In this document: in pieces, positions 1-11,210 of the stretch
Numbering within the stretch: the stretch's first letter is position 1
Layout of the letters: every line of letters starts with the position of its first letter
NCBI GenBank assembly: GCA_025331435.1
Contig: JAIWNI010000016.1
Location: forward strand, 1-64,000
DNA from: Choanephora cucurbitarum
Taxonomy: Eukaryota > Mucoromycota > Mucoromycetes > Mucorales > Choanephoraceae
Direction of reading: 5' to 3'
Length of the DNA stretch: 64,000 bases
Made by a program: the position numbers and the translations under genes
Notes under the pieces: generated by a model
Told to the model about the DNA's origin: nothing
Database searches by the model: none
The model's input: the letters and a program-made list of their open reading frames with translations, nothing else

Positions 1-51
1 CTCTCCTCTCTCTCTCTCCTCTCTCTCTCTCTCCTCTCTCTCTCTCTCCTC

Positions 52-101
<50 letters not shown>

Positions 102-190
102 TCTCTCTCTCTTTCTCTCTCTTTCTCTCTTCTCTTCTCTTTTCTCTTTCTTTCTCTCTTCTCTTTCTCTTTCTCTTTCTCTTTCTCTTT
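1..190. repeat. CT-rich low-complexity tract
   Basis: Irregular CT/CTTT tract at the window start. It matches the tract at about 19367-19577, so the duplicated module begins in, or just after, this pyrimidine-rich sequence. The left border cannot be seen. Confidence 0.9.
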
Positions 191-1080
191 CAAAATAGTC
201 AAATTGAATCATCTTTCTCTTATTTTGGGGGATATGAAAGTGAGATTTTCTCTCTTTTTTTTGTACTGGCAATAGTTAACAACCTTACTTGCTTTCTCTG
301 TTCCTATGGTGACAAGCAAACTCATCTTCATATATATATAAAGCCTGCCACAACCATTTCCGCTGCTTTCTGGATTAGGATTGAGGATAAACATGACATC
401 TCAGGACAAACCCCAAAAGGCATGCATGACAGGTAAAGCAAGATTGAACAAATACATTACCAGTAAAATATTTGTGCTGTTGACTAGTAGCCATGGTCAT
501 TGGGATTGATTATGTTTCTTTTATTGTAATACAAATTATTAGATCTGTTCTTTCTCTCCTTCTTGACCTTTTTTTTTCTGCTTTTTTGTTGTTAAGACAG
601 GCTCAGCTCTCTTTGACTAAACGTCCAAAATAAGCATTAGTGCTAGTTGATTTGATCACAAAAGTGTGGTAATTGGTGTTAGCTTCAAACTGGATTTCCT
701 CAAAGGACATGCAATCTGTAAGAGCAACATATCCAACTAAAAGCAATACTTTTTAACAAAGAAAACTGTTTGTGATTAGCAATGATGAATAAACAAGCTG
801 TTAGTGCTCGCTTGATAAGACATCTGCTTTTTTTCTGATCGAGTAATCCAGAGTAAGGTCAATAAGGGTGTGACTTATTGTTTTCGAAAGAAGACATGAG
901 ATACATAGTAAGAACAATATAACAATACGCAAGTTTTCATCTAATCTAATTCAGTCAATCCATCAACTTTCTAGCGCATAAAAAAAGTATTCAAAAGGCT
1001 GACTAGATTGCTACAAAGCATGCTAAATAAATACTGGCTCACAGACACTATTTATTATTACAGAGGGAGAAAGAAGGAAT

Positions 1081-1740
1081 TTATTGAGTGCCAAGCACCG
1101 GGCAGCGTTTAGGGGCAAAGCAGCTGTTGGTTTGATTAATTATGTCAAAGACACGTGGGAAGAAGACCTTCTCATCTCCCACTTTTTGGCTAAGCCTGTC
1201 ATGCTCTGTTCCACCATTGTCCAAATTCAGCCGAAATCGTTTATTGTCTTGGCCAACAAAAAGATTCTTCTTCAGCAAAACACAAACACCATTCTCCTTC
1301 AAATAACCGATAGACGCCTGGTATTTATAGTCTTGAACAACACACAAACGATCTTGAACTCATTGAGCTTTTAAGTGTCTGTTCACCTACCATCTTCTTA
1401 CACTCCAATGAAAGTTTCGATCCATTACTTAACGAGCGCGAAGGCTCAGAATTAGACAGCTTCATTTCAATAGCCACAAGTCCAACTGCTCTTCCTCTGA
1501 ATGATACGATAGCTGAAAAGCCAGACTTGAGTCTATGACCTCTGTTGATATTATTGTTTTTGCTGGTCTCGGAGTTGCTTAAAGGGATAGTACCTGAAAG
1601 CCTCGCTAAGGCTAAATATCTGTCAGCCAAGAGAACATATTCCATGGATGCCAAGAGTTACTCATCAATAAAAGCTTCTTTAGTAGGATGTGAAGATTAG
1701 GACATTCTTCCTGTTATTCTTCTTGCGACTTTTTGTTATG
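1081..1740 (-). pseudogene. Decayed coding sequence, unknown family (copy A)
   Basis: The minus strand carries a coding-like stretch that ends at a clean stop (1081-1083). It is open over about 190 codons only when several frame changes are allowed. Recognisable pieces read DRYLALARLSG, RGRAVGLVAIEMK, KYQASIGYLKENGVCV and, near the C-terminus, RVFDIINQTN. Copy B at 20469-21127 has different small indels, for example one more A in an A-run and two extra bases near the SFGVVVQDY segment. Both copies share an in-frame stop upstream of the longest open part. The family was not recognised. Coding bias together with independent frameshifts argues for a dead gene rather than chance. Confidence 0.55.
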
Positions 1741-2398
1741 GTGAAAGAAAGATGCGATAAGAGAGACAGAAGTAAATGCTTGAGACTGGTTCTACAATTT
1801 TATTTGGTCAAGTCAAAGTATTAGGGAAAAGATTAGAGAAAGAAAAAAAGATGGAATATTCCTATTGATTCTGATCTTTACAGGTGTGTTTATAGTAAGA
1901 GGCATTACTTTTATGTATTGATTTATTTTTATAGTAGAAGGCATTAGAGCATTTCATTGTTTATTTTGCTATTTTTGATAAACATGACTGCCATACATGA
2001 CTGATTGCCATTGCTATCATGGTCAAGAAGATAAATGATACATGAGTAGCTAGTTTTAACTCACTCAAGGATACATACAGGCAACAGGTCTAATAAATTG
2101 GCTGCTGCTGCTGTATTCATGCAACAGTGTTGCTTCTTATTTTCATCGTCTCACTGATACCAACATTAAGATTTTCCGCTAAACATATTTGAGTTCAGTG
2201 TTTGCTGCATGTCGTGGGCTCTTATACTCATTCTTCCAATCTCGATGTCTCTCGCGCCAAAGCTTCGGAACAGCACCTTCTTCTTCCAACTGAACACACT
2301 GCGCTACATGCGGTCTGCGTCACTTGCGATTTATACCTCTGCAACCTATCAATAGAAGCATATCGTTAGCAAATGGCTGCAACTAAAGTTCATCAAAA

Positions 2399-2584
2399 CT
2401 AAGAGTCGGTACAAGTCCTTCCCAAATAGGTGCTGCGTTTTCTTTTGTCTAAATTTTCAAAACAGAGATATGAATAAGCATCAGGATTTTTATGAGGGAG
2501 TTCATCTTGATTTACAGCTTCAACATTACCGCACTTTGTTTCTGAATAGATATATTTAAAAATGTAACTCCACTTCCTTCTCAT
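2399..2584 (-). pseudogene. Short coding relic, unknown
   Basis: A minus-strand open stretch of about 60 codons with protein-like composition (pieces: KWSYIFKYIYSE, NQDELPHKNPDAYSYLCFENL). The matching place in unit B (about 21785-21970) has an extra base that breaks the frame. It lies just downstream of the relic at 2728-3040 on the same strand and could be part of the same dead gene. No family was recognised. Confidence 0.35.
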
Positions 2585-2727
2585 ATCTTGAAAGCAATCA
2601 AAGTAGTATCCAATTTTTTAGAGGTGGAACAAATCCAAAACAGATTTTTATAATGAGTTTTCCTGCCTTCGCTTTGACAATATTTTGATTGTTTGCCGCG
2701 CCCAAAATAATCTTAATTACCTTCGCT

Positions 2728-3040
2728 TCAGCTTTCAATGTGATTAGACTTTCTGCCCAAAAAACTGAACTAATAATGTTGGGTTCAAGGCCAGAGATGC
2801 AGTTGGTTTATAATAGGATGACTTACTGTTTCCTTCACCCAATTTGCAATCGTGGTTTCTCTAGTCAAGCAAATCTTGATTTTATTGCTAATAAACGCAA
2901 CAAGACCGTCTTTGTGTCTTTGGTGATCTAATTTTGATAGCACTCTTGTCCTTACCTTCTCATATAAGCTACTCTATCTGGCATATTCATCAATCGTGAT
3001 AGTGCCAAGATTTCGATCATAACATGTCTCATCGTAAGTG
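2728..3040 (-). pseudogene. Relic of a repeated gene family (TYxExCY motif), copy in left module A
   Basis: On the minus strand this reads TYDETCYDRNLGTITIDEYA, then a stop, then a stretch containing HKDGLVAFISNKIKICLTRE and ANWVKET. Next comes an intron-like gap with a GTAAGT donor and a TAG acceptor (2770-2826, 57 bp), then a short tail containing FLGRKSNHIES. The spacer contains a diverged relative at 8028-8231, which shares T-Y-x-E-x-C-Y-x3-L-x-T-I-x-I-D-x-Y-x-R. Conservation at protein level between diverged copies shows a once-functional multicopy gene. Function is unknown. A transposon-borne gene is possible but unproven. Confidence 0.5.
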
Positions 3041-4431
3041 ATAACACAAAAAATATAAGTACAACTATACAACAAGTATCAATCCAACTGTCAATCTAGC
3101 TGCCAATCCAAATGTCAATCTAGCTGTCAATACAGCTATGAATAGAGCAAAGCTAAATCAAATTACAACTACAAATACACCATCTGTATAATTTATGATC
3201 ACCCCAATAACAATCAACTGCATATAGCGGCAATGGCTATCAACAATAGTTTGCTTGAATTGCAATCAAAGATGAAACCATCATGGCATCCTGTACTATA
3301 CATACACTTGTAAAAGTCAGAGTAGATAGAACACTTCTTCATCTTATTTTCTTCCTCTAATCTTTTCCCTAATACTTTGTCTAACCAAATAAAACTATAT
3401 AATCAATGTCAAGCATTTGCTTTTGTCTTCCTTGTTACATCTTATTTTAAATATATCAAAATGCCATAATCTATCCCAATTGGATTGTGATTTCATATGA
3501 ACTTTAACATAGCTTAGACTAGGCTTTTTTTTTCCTTTTATTATACTCTTTGAGTGTCACAAGTCTCCTCTATAGTCGATGTGAAAGAGGAAACGGATAC
3601 TAGAAAAGCAAGTAGACTATTGCTTTTTTTTTATCTTTTATCTTTTATCTTTTATCTTTTAGGTCTGATCTAAGAGGATGAGAATGAGGATGAGGATGGT
3701 AAGAAAGGGCAATTTTTTAGTCTCTAGTTTCTGTTCCCTATATACGTTTTGCGCAAGAACAAACAGTTGTTGTGTAGTTGAAATTGATTGTTTCTTCCTG
3801 AAAAAAAAAGGAGCTAAAATAAAAAAAAAATACATTAAAAATTGTGGTAAAAAATAACTATGATAAAGAATGTTTAGGCTTCATTCAGAGAAACAATCTT
3901 TGATTAGGCATTTACCAAAAGTACTATTTGACTAGGAAGAGAGGAGGAGAAAAAGAAGAAGAAGAAAAAAAAAAGAGAGGGAGAAGGAGTGAAGAGCACG
4001 AAACTCTGGCAACGCTAGATGTGTGCAACTCACAAGAAGCCTTGATCCTTACTTTATTGGTGCATCTGTAGCCTTCTGTTTGATTGTGTCAATCCTTCTT
4101 TTCACTGTGGCCTGCAAAATGGACTAGACGCACTGTTGATAGACAAATAAGCTATTTTTGGATTCACAGCAAGACACAAAAGGCAAGCGAAATGATCTTC
4201 AGGCTTTAGAGGTACGAAAGTAGAAAAAAAGAAAAAAATACAAATACAAAATACAAAATAGAACTCAGATCCATTTTTTGATTTTCTAGAACTACGTAAC
4301 ATAAATTCCGGCCAATTACGTCGACGCGAAATTTTCACCAGCCTCAGTCGTGGTTACACCAGGGTGTTCTATCCAATTTTTTTTTTGGGTTCTTTTCTTC
4401 CATATTCTCCTTTTCAAACAAAAGCTTGCAA

Positions 4432-5161
4432 CTACTGGAAGCCTGGGAAACTTCTGGTAGATTATGAAACAAATATATAGAAGTCTGGTCAACTTCTAAA
4501 AGAGCTTGCAACACTTGAAGCGTAGCGAACTTCTTGTGAAAACAGATAATATGATATAGAAGCCTGGCAAACTTCTAAAAAAGAAAAAGACTGTCCATCT
4601 AGTTCGAGAATCTCTGGGTGACGATCTGGAATCTAGTTCTATTTGGCGGTCAAGAGCAAGCAAGCAAGCAAGCAAGCAAGCGACTACTGGAAGCCTGGAA
4701 AACTTCTGGTAGATTATGAAACAAATATATAGAAGCCTAGTCAACTTCTAAAAAAAAAAAAAAAAAAGCTTGCGACTGTTAGAAGCGTGGTGAACTTCTG
4801 GCAGATACATAGGAGCGTGGTTAACTTCTATGAAAACACAAAAAGGGTTTAGTTTAGCTCTTGATCTCAAGGGGCCTGAGGTCTTGAAGCTACATCACGA
4901 AGATCCTTGAAGCGTCATGAACTTCTTGGGTTGGACGATGAGGATTTCTGAAGAGTCGTCAACTTCATTAATTCCTACAGAAAAGGAGATAACCACTAAA
5001 AGCGTAGCGAACTTTTAGTCGCCATAGGGTCTTGGCCATCGGCAGGTCTTGATTCCAAGGGAACATCTGAAAGCGTGGCAAACTTTTAGAAGCTATATGG
5101 TCTTGACTATCGGTTAGTCTTGATTCAGAGGGAACGTCTGAAAGCGTGGCGAACTTTTAGA
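4432..5161 (+). repeat. Array of 13 covarying hairpins with 9-nt loops (left module A)
   Basis: Thirteen stem-loops lie at 4432-4460, 4478-4498, 4512-4538, 4557-4577, 4684-4712, 4730-4750, 4778-4802, 4808-4832, 4905-4929, 4949-4967, 4995-5019, 5066-5090 and 5137-5161. Each has a loop of exactly 9 nt, with T at loop position 3 and AA at positions 8-9 (typical loops CGTGGCGAA, CGTAGCGAA, CCTGGGAAA). The loop is closed by AAG/CTT (GAG/CTT once). The outer stems differ but stay paired: CTACTGG/CTGGTAG, TAG/CTA, GTTAG/CTGGC, CATAG/CTATG, ACTAA/TTAGT and TCTGA/TTAGA. Nine pairs are G.T on this strand and none A.C, which suggests an RNA read in the + direction. A unit holding two hairpins is duplicated (4432-4498 and 4684-4750). 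No known RNA family was recognised. Confidence 0.85.
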
Positions 5162-5736
5162 AGCTACTAGCTACTTTTGAAGGAGGAGAAAGAGTTGTAT
5201 GCTTGTATGTCTCTGTGTCAGCGTGTGTGTGCGTGTGTGTAAGAGACTATATGTGTATGGCTTCTATCTTTCTTTGAATAGTTTTTTTTTTCTTCTGGTG
5301 AACTGTTTTATCCCCCCTCATCTTCGCATCATTTACTTCTGTACTTGTATGGAGTTGTTTGTGGTCGAAAGAGGGTATCTACTTTTCTATCATATCATGT
5401 ATCAGTTATAGGAGTTTTTTGGGCTCTTTTTTTACCTACTCTACTCTGCTTTTGTTCTTTTAGGGCATCTGAAGAGAGGGAGAAAAAAAAAAAGGTCAAG
5501 TCGTTGTCACTGATTAGGTCAATCTTGTCTTAGGATGTGTTTAATGGCGAAATACGATTTGAATGCTTGTATTGGCTGTGCTACTTTGCAAGTAAGAAAG
5601 GAAGGTTTTGTATATGTGTGTATGTGTTCTTTTACGCGTATGTATGTATATTATTACTAACTGAAGATGACAGAGTAGGTTACCGACTGCTACCATCTGT
5701 CCAGTCTAGGCACTAAACACTTTCGGTTGGGAGTTA

Positions 5737-6048
5737 TGTCTGTCCAAGGCATCGCGAGCATTTGTATTGACCGTGCAACTTTGCAAGTGCTTTTTTTTTT
5801 CTGGACACCAACAGGGATGGGGTAGAAAGCTGATCGCTGCTTCCGTCTTGTCCGCGCACAACAACTCAGGATCAGAAGTTGTGTCTGTCTAAGGCATCGC
5901 GAGCATTTGTATTGACCGTGCAACTTTGCAAGTGCTTTTTTTCTCTGGACACCAACAGGGATGGGGTAGAAAGCTGATCGCTGCTTCCGTCTTGTCCGCG
6001 CACAACAACTCAGGATCAGAAGTTGTGTCTGTCCAAGGCATCGCGAGG
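5737..6048. repeat. 145-bp tandem repeat, 2.2 copies (left module A)
   Basis: Copies start at 5737 and 5882, and a partial copy starts at 6026, each beginning with TGTCTGTC. A diverged trace of the start of the unit is at about 5570-5600 (TGCTACTTTGCAAGT against TGCAACTTTGCAAGT). The long open frame on the minus strand is a by-product of the repeat. Matching repeats occur in the three other arms. Confidence 0.85.
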
Positions 6049-6233
6049 ACTTTTGCATATTTTATATTGTGCTTGATGCGAAAGTACTGAGAGAGAACGA
6101 TTACTTGTTTGTATAGTTTTGCTGATGAGCTATATGAATGAGGTATGAAGCATGATAAATCAGCAACCTTTTTTTTTTCTATCTATATATACCTGGCAAC
6201 CTATTCGGCTGACACTCATTTGCAATAGCATTT

Positions 6234-6235
6234 GA

Positions 6236-6266
<31 letters not shown>

Positions 6267-6834
6267 TACCGATGCTCTATTTGCAACAGCATTTAGATAC
6301 GCACAAACACACACTTATGTACAAGTGTCTATCTATATTTGCACTTATGTATATTCACACACCCTATATATGAACTTGAATCGTGTATGATTGCCTCTCT
6401 AGCTCTTCGTGCACCTTTCTTTAGTTTTACATATATATGTATACATATGTGCTTATATTTATGGATACTGTATTATTTATAACAATGAAAATGAAAATGA
6501 AGGTGGAAATGAAGGTGGAAATGGAAATGGAAGTGGAAGTGGAAATGGAAATGGAAATGGAAGTGGAAGTGGAAGTGGAAATGGAAATGGAAATGGAAAT
6601 GGAAATGGAAATGGAAATGGAAATAGGTAGAAAAGAATGAAGAACAAAGAACAGTGAATAGTCTAAAGCAGCTTCTGCTACCCCAGAATACTGTGCAAGA
6701 CATCACTTCTTCTGCCTGTGTGCTTTATGTTATCAAAAGAAGTTGCCTGACAAGCTTTGGAAAGTAAATCCGCTGGATGGTTGATTAGTTGGGTATTTGA
6801 TTCCTTGAGTGGTTGAAGCTGTGAGTATGCGATT

Positions 6835-6877
<43 letters not shown>
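6234..6877. repeat. Microsatellite cluster: CA, GGAAAT/GGAAGT, CAGCAA
   Basis: A (CA)n tract lies at about 6237-6262. An interspersed hexamer array of GGAAAT and GGAAGT lies at about 6484-6627, and about 7 CAGCAA units lie at 6835-6877. The order of GGAAAT and GGAAGT units is the same in arm 9192-11969 but different in both arms of unit B. Open frames here in both strands arise from the hexamer period. Confidence 0.9.
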
Positions 6878-8027
6878 TAAAAAGCTTTGTTCTTAGTAAA
6901 ATCTTATTAGATCAAGTCAAGTCAAGAAAGAAAAAAAAGGGGGGGTAGCTCAGAAAGACAAATTACGTACAAAGAAACCGCACAAACACACGCATACCCG
7001 TACGTATACCCATACGCAGAAAACGGAAGACGGAAGCAGTGCAGAGCAAAGAATAAACGACACTGCTTATACTTGGAAAGACTGACCTGTTCAGTTTTGC
7101 TACCTATGTTTGGATGAGTAAATGAGATGTAGGCGGATTTGTTTGGCGAAGGATTAGAATGGAACGGTCTACATATAATCTGAAACCCCAGGCAAGAGCG
7201 AACCTTTATAATAACAGATTGGGGATGCCTGAGATAGGAAGTGTGGTGTTGATGGTGGCAAAGACTAGAATGCTGCCGAATGAAGAAGAAAAGACATGCA
7301 AGTTCTGTTGCTTCATCCGTTGAGGGAAGAGAAGAAGATGAAGAAGATGAAGAAGATGAAGAAGAAAAGGAAACGGTGATGTTGGTGTTGGTGTTGGTGG
7401 GGGCGGAATGGTGTAGAGTAATAGATACCAAAGTATCTCATGTATATGCCTCTTCTCAGGAATTGAAGGATTCGAATAAAAGTCCTTCTTCAAAGAAACT
7501 GTGGTTGTTGAAGCGAACCAACCAAGAGTGTGTACTCCCTTCATATATCTCTGATCTTTCGTTCTCGCCAAGGTTGTGAAAACAGCCAACTCTTTACACT
7601 TGTTCTTATTTCTTTATATCTCATATTTGACTCGAGCCAGCCCCTCTTTTCTATTTTCGTTTTTGCTTTTGAAAAGGGAATGAAAAAGAAACACAGCAGC
7701 CGTAAATTCAAATAAATGTGTACTAGATAGTGCTCGAGGTAAAAACGCCCTTGTCCCCTATTATCTATTGAAATGGTCAGTAGTGTTGATGCCATCCACA
7801 GATGAGTATAAGAATACAACTTAGGTGAGCAGCAAGTCAAGATGACCAAATCCAATGCAGTCATAATCAAAGAACATCATGCAAGAATGTAAAGTTAAAC
7901 AAAGCAGACAAAATCTATTGGCTACATATAATGTTGATCAGCAACCACATTACAGATACCTATCCTCTTCATTTGATACAAGTCAGCCAAAATCTAGTTT
8001 AAGTAGAGGTAGCGGAACCATATCCCG

Positions 8028-8231
8028 TCAATTAGTATTATGACTATCTGGCTTTGTCAAAGACCTTGTCTCTACTTTCTTTTGTGGGTTAATCCGTCTA
8101 ACATATTTATCAATTGCGATAGTACAAAGAGCTTGACTATAACATACCTCATGATAAGTAGCATTGTATGAAGAAGCTTTGTCTATAATTATGAAATTCA
8201 CTACAGGGAACAGTGAACAAATGCAGCACAA
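8028..8231 (-). pseudogene. Relic of the TYxExCY gene family, spacer copy (unit A)
   Basis: The minus strand is open for 67 codons and contains SSYNATYHEVCYSQALCTI and AIDKYVRRINPQKK. It is homologous at protein level to the relic at 2728-3040. Coding-like sequence continues upstream at 8253-8453 on the same strand, with a possible intron. Only a fragment remains and the function is unknown. Confidence 0.5.
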
Positions 8232-8332
8232 CTAAACAAGATTGCTATACAATTATATCGTTTGTATCTTTAGTAAGCACTGTAACAACAAACAGAGTCG
8301 TATAGCAACTATGGTTGTCAAGAATAGCCAAC

Positions 8333-8361
8333 TTGGTTTGATCTTTGATATCAAACCAAGG
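8333..8361. repeat. Perfect 11-bp-stem hairpin in the spacer
   Basis: CTTGGTTTGAT, a 7-nt loop, then ATCAAACCAAG: a perfect inverted repeat, also present in the inverted spacer at about 27320-27348. It sits inside decayed coding sequence, so it may be chance. Confidence 0.6.
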
Positions 8362-9393
8362 ATCGGATCATTGCAACATTCGCTAGTATAATAATACCTG
8401 CAGGTGCCAGAACAAACAGAGTCGTTTCTCTTTGCTCTAATACTTTGAACCAAACAACTTGAATTTGATGACCAACATTAGAGCATTTAATTATGTCTCT
8501 CCTATAACAACATCTTCAATCATCATCAAAATAATCGGAATGATGCACTTGCATCCACACTAAAGCATAATGGCCGCAAAAAAAGAAAAAGAAAAAAAGA
8601 AAATCATTGATCCCTGATCAAACGACATTCAATCGTCCGTGGCCTATCTTGTTTGATTTGAATTTAGGAGCATGTCGCTAGATATTGCAAACGTATATAT
8701 GAATAAGATGGTTAGAGGACAAGGTAGCCCAAGTAGTAATTCTTTTTGTTGTTGTCCTTCTTCTTCATCAACCCTCTTGCTTGCTGATGGATTCGTATCC
8801 AAAAATCCAGTGGACTGGTATGCTTCTGCCATTGCTGTCATATACATCCTACCCCAGATCATGATCCTTGGCAGGGGAAGTGCATTCATTGTGAACTACC
8901 ATTTTTGAATAAAAGAGAACTCATTGCAAATCACAGCTCTGACTAGAGATTGAAGCTGATTGAATTTAATTACATCCATAGCAGCCTCATAAAAACCCAC
9001 TGTGCTCATCATTGTATTTTACACTATAGAGGTGAAAATCATGGAAAAAATAAAAATAAAAAACAAAATAAACGCTACCACCATATAGTGGTAATAACAA
9101 TAGTTATAAATAGATGGAGGCCAAAGACCACAAAAAGTATAATGAGCCTGTTCATACCACCCAATAAGTAAAGATAAACCCCCAATCCTTTCTTTCCAAG
9201 TATAAGCAGTGTCGTTTATTCTTTGCTCTGCACTGCTTCCGTCTTCCGTTTTCTGCGTATGGGTATACGTACGGGTATGCGTGTGTTTGTGCGGTTTCTT
9301 TGTACGTAATTTGTCTTTCTGAGCTACCCCCCCTTTTTTTCTTTCTTGACTTGACTTGATCTAATAAGATTTTACTAAGAACAAAGCTTTTTA

Positions 9394-9538
<145 letters not shown>

Positions 9539-10106
9539 AATCGCATACTCACAGCTTCAACCACTCAAGGAATCAAATACCCAACTAATCAACCATCCAG
9601 CGGATTTACTTTCCAAAGCTTGTCAGGCAACTTCTTTTGATAACATAAAGCACACAGGCAGAAGAAGTGATGTCTTGCACAGTATTCTGGGGTAGCAGAA
9701 GCTGCTTTAGACTATTCACTGTTCTTTGTTCTTCATTCTTTTCTACCTATTTCCATTTCCATTTCCATTTCCATTTCCATTTCCATTTCCATTTCCACTT
9801 CCACTTCCACTTCCATTTCCATTTCCATTTCCACTTCCACTTCCATTTCCATTTCCACCTTCATTTCCACCTTCATTTTCATTTTCATTGTTATAAATAA
9901 TACAGTATCCATAAATATAAGCACATATGTATACATATATATGTAAAACTAAAGAAAGGTGCACGAAGAGCTAGAGAGGCAATCATACACGATTCAAGTT
10001 CATATATAGGGTGTGTGAATATACATAAGTGCAAATATAGATAGACACTTGTACATAAGTGTGTGTTTGTGCGTATCTAAATGCTGTTGCAAATAGAGCA
10101 TCGGTA

Positions 10107-10137
<31 letters not shown>

Positions 10138-10317
10138 TCAAATGCTATTGCAAATGAGTGTCAGCCGAATAGGTTGCCAGGTATATATAGATAGAAAAAA
10201 AAAAGGTTGCTGATTTATCATGCTTCATACCTCATTCATATAGCTCATCAGCAAAACTATACAAACAAGTAATCGTTCTCTCTCAGTACTTTCGCATCAA
10301 GCACAATATAAAATATG

Positions 10318-10630
10318 CAAAAGTCCTCGCGATGCCTTGGACAGACACAACTTCTGATCCTGAGTTGTTGTGCGCGGACAAGACGGAAGCAGCGATCAGC
10401 TTTCTACCCCATCCCTGTTGGTGTCCAGAGAAAAAAAGCACTTGCAAAGTTGCACGGTCAATACAAATGCTCGCGATGCCTTAGACAGACACAACTTCTG
10501 ATCCTGAGTTGTTGTGCGCGGACAAGACGGAAGCAGCGATCAGCTTTCTACCCCATCCCTGTTGGTGTCCAGAAAAAAAAAGCACTTGCAAAGTTGCACG
10601 GTCAATACAAATGCTCGCGATGCCTTGGAC
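10318..10630. repeat. 145-bp tandem repeat (right arm A)
   Basis: Inverted copy of the tandem repeat at 5737-6048. It shares that copy's run of A after CCAG in one unit (no G interruption), a variant absent from both unit B arms. Confidence 0.85.
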
Positions 10631-11210
10631 AGACATAACTCCCAACCGAAAGTGTTTAGTGCCTAGACTGGACAGATGGTAGCAGTCGGTAACCTACTCT
10701 GTCATCTTCAGTTAGTAATAATATACATACATACGCGTAAAAGAACACATACACACATATACAAAACCTTCCTTTCTTACTTGCAAAGTAGCACAGCCAA
10801 TACAAGCATTCAAATCGTATTTCGCCATTAAACACATCCTAAGACAAGATTGACCTAATCAGTGACAACGACTTGACCTTTTTTTTTTTCTCCCTCTCTT
10901 CAGATGCCCTAAAAGAACAAAAGCAGAGTAGAGTAGGTAAAAAAAGAGCCCAAAAAACTCCTATAACTGATACATGATATGATAGAAAAGTAGATACCCT
11001 CTTTCGACCACAAACAACTCCATACAAGTACAGAAGTAAATGATGCGAAGATGAGGGGGGATAAAACAGTTCACCAGAAGAAAAAAAAAACTATTCAAAG
11101 AAAGATAGAAGCCATACACATATAGTCTCTTACACACACGCACACACACGCTGACACAGAGACATACAAGCATACAACTCTTTCTCCTCCTTCAAAAGTA
11201 GCTAGTAGCT

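Larger units (their letters stand above)
1..7080 (+). repeat. Left module of palindrome unit A
   Basis: This is a non-coding, repeat-rich 7.1 kb block that is near-identical and in the same orientation to about 19367-26487. The offset is 19,385-19,408 bases and drifts only through small indels. Its inner part (about 4150-7080) is repeated again as an inverted copy at 9192-11969. In order it holds a CT-rich tract that the window enters part-way, decayed coding sequence on the minus strand, a hairpin array (4432-5161), a 145-bp tandem repeat (5737-6048), a CA repeat, a GGAAAT/GGAAGT array and a CAGCAA array. The true left border lies outside or at the window start. No intact transposase, integrase or replication gene was recognised. 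Confidence 0.9.
7081..9191 (+). repeat. Invertible spacer of unit A
   Basis: This 2,111-bp sequence is single-copy within unit A and lies between the inverted arms. Unit B carries the same sequence at 26488-28599 (2,112 bp) in the opposite orientation relative to its arms. It contains an acidic-repeat stretch (GAAGAT units, about 7331-7368), coding relics on the minus strand (about 8028-8453), a perfect 11-bp-stem hairpin at 8333-8361 and no intact gene that can be recognised. Homologous recombination between the arms is the simplest cause of the orientation difference. Confidence 0.88.

Noticed and set aside
5690..6058. 122-aa frame over the 145-bp tandem repeat
   Set aside because: The frame is open only because the repeat length and runs allow it, and single-base A-run changes between arms alter it without sign of constraint.
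6409..6706. Open reading frames on both strands over GGAAAT/GGAAGT repeats (also in the three other arms)
   Set aside because: A 6-bp repeat stays open in several frames; the products are simple dipeptide repeats with no gene signals.
6936..6960. GGGGGGTAGCTCAGA resembling the start of a tRNA
   Set aside because: No cloverleaf can be formed with the following sequence.
7206..7589. Overlapping open frames on both strands in the spacer (acidic repeat on one, Pro/Leu-rich on the other)
   Set aside because: Both depend on the GAAGAT microsatellite; composition is low-complexity and no conserved domain is visible.
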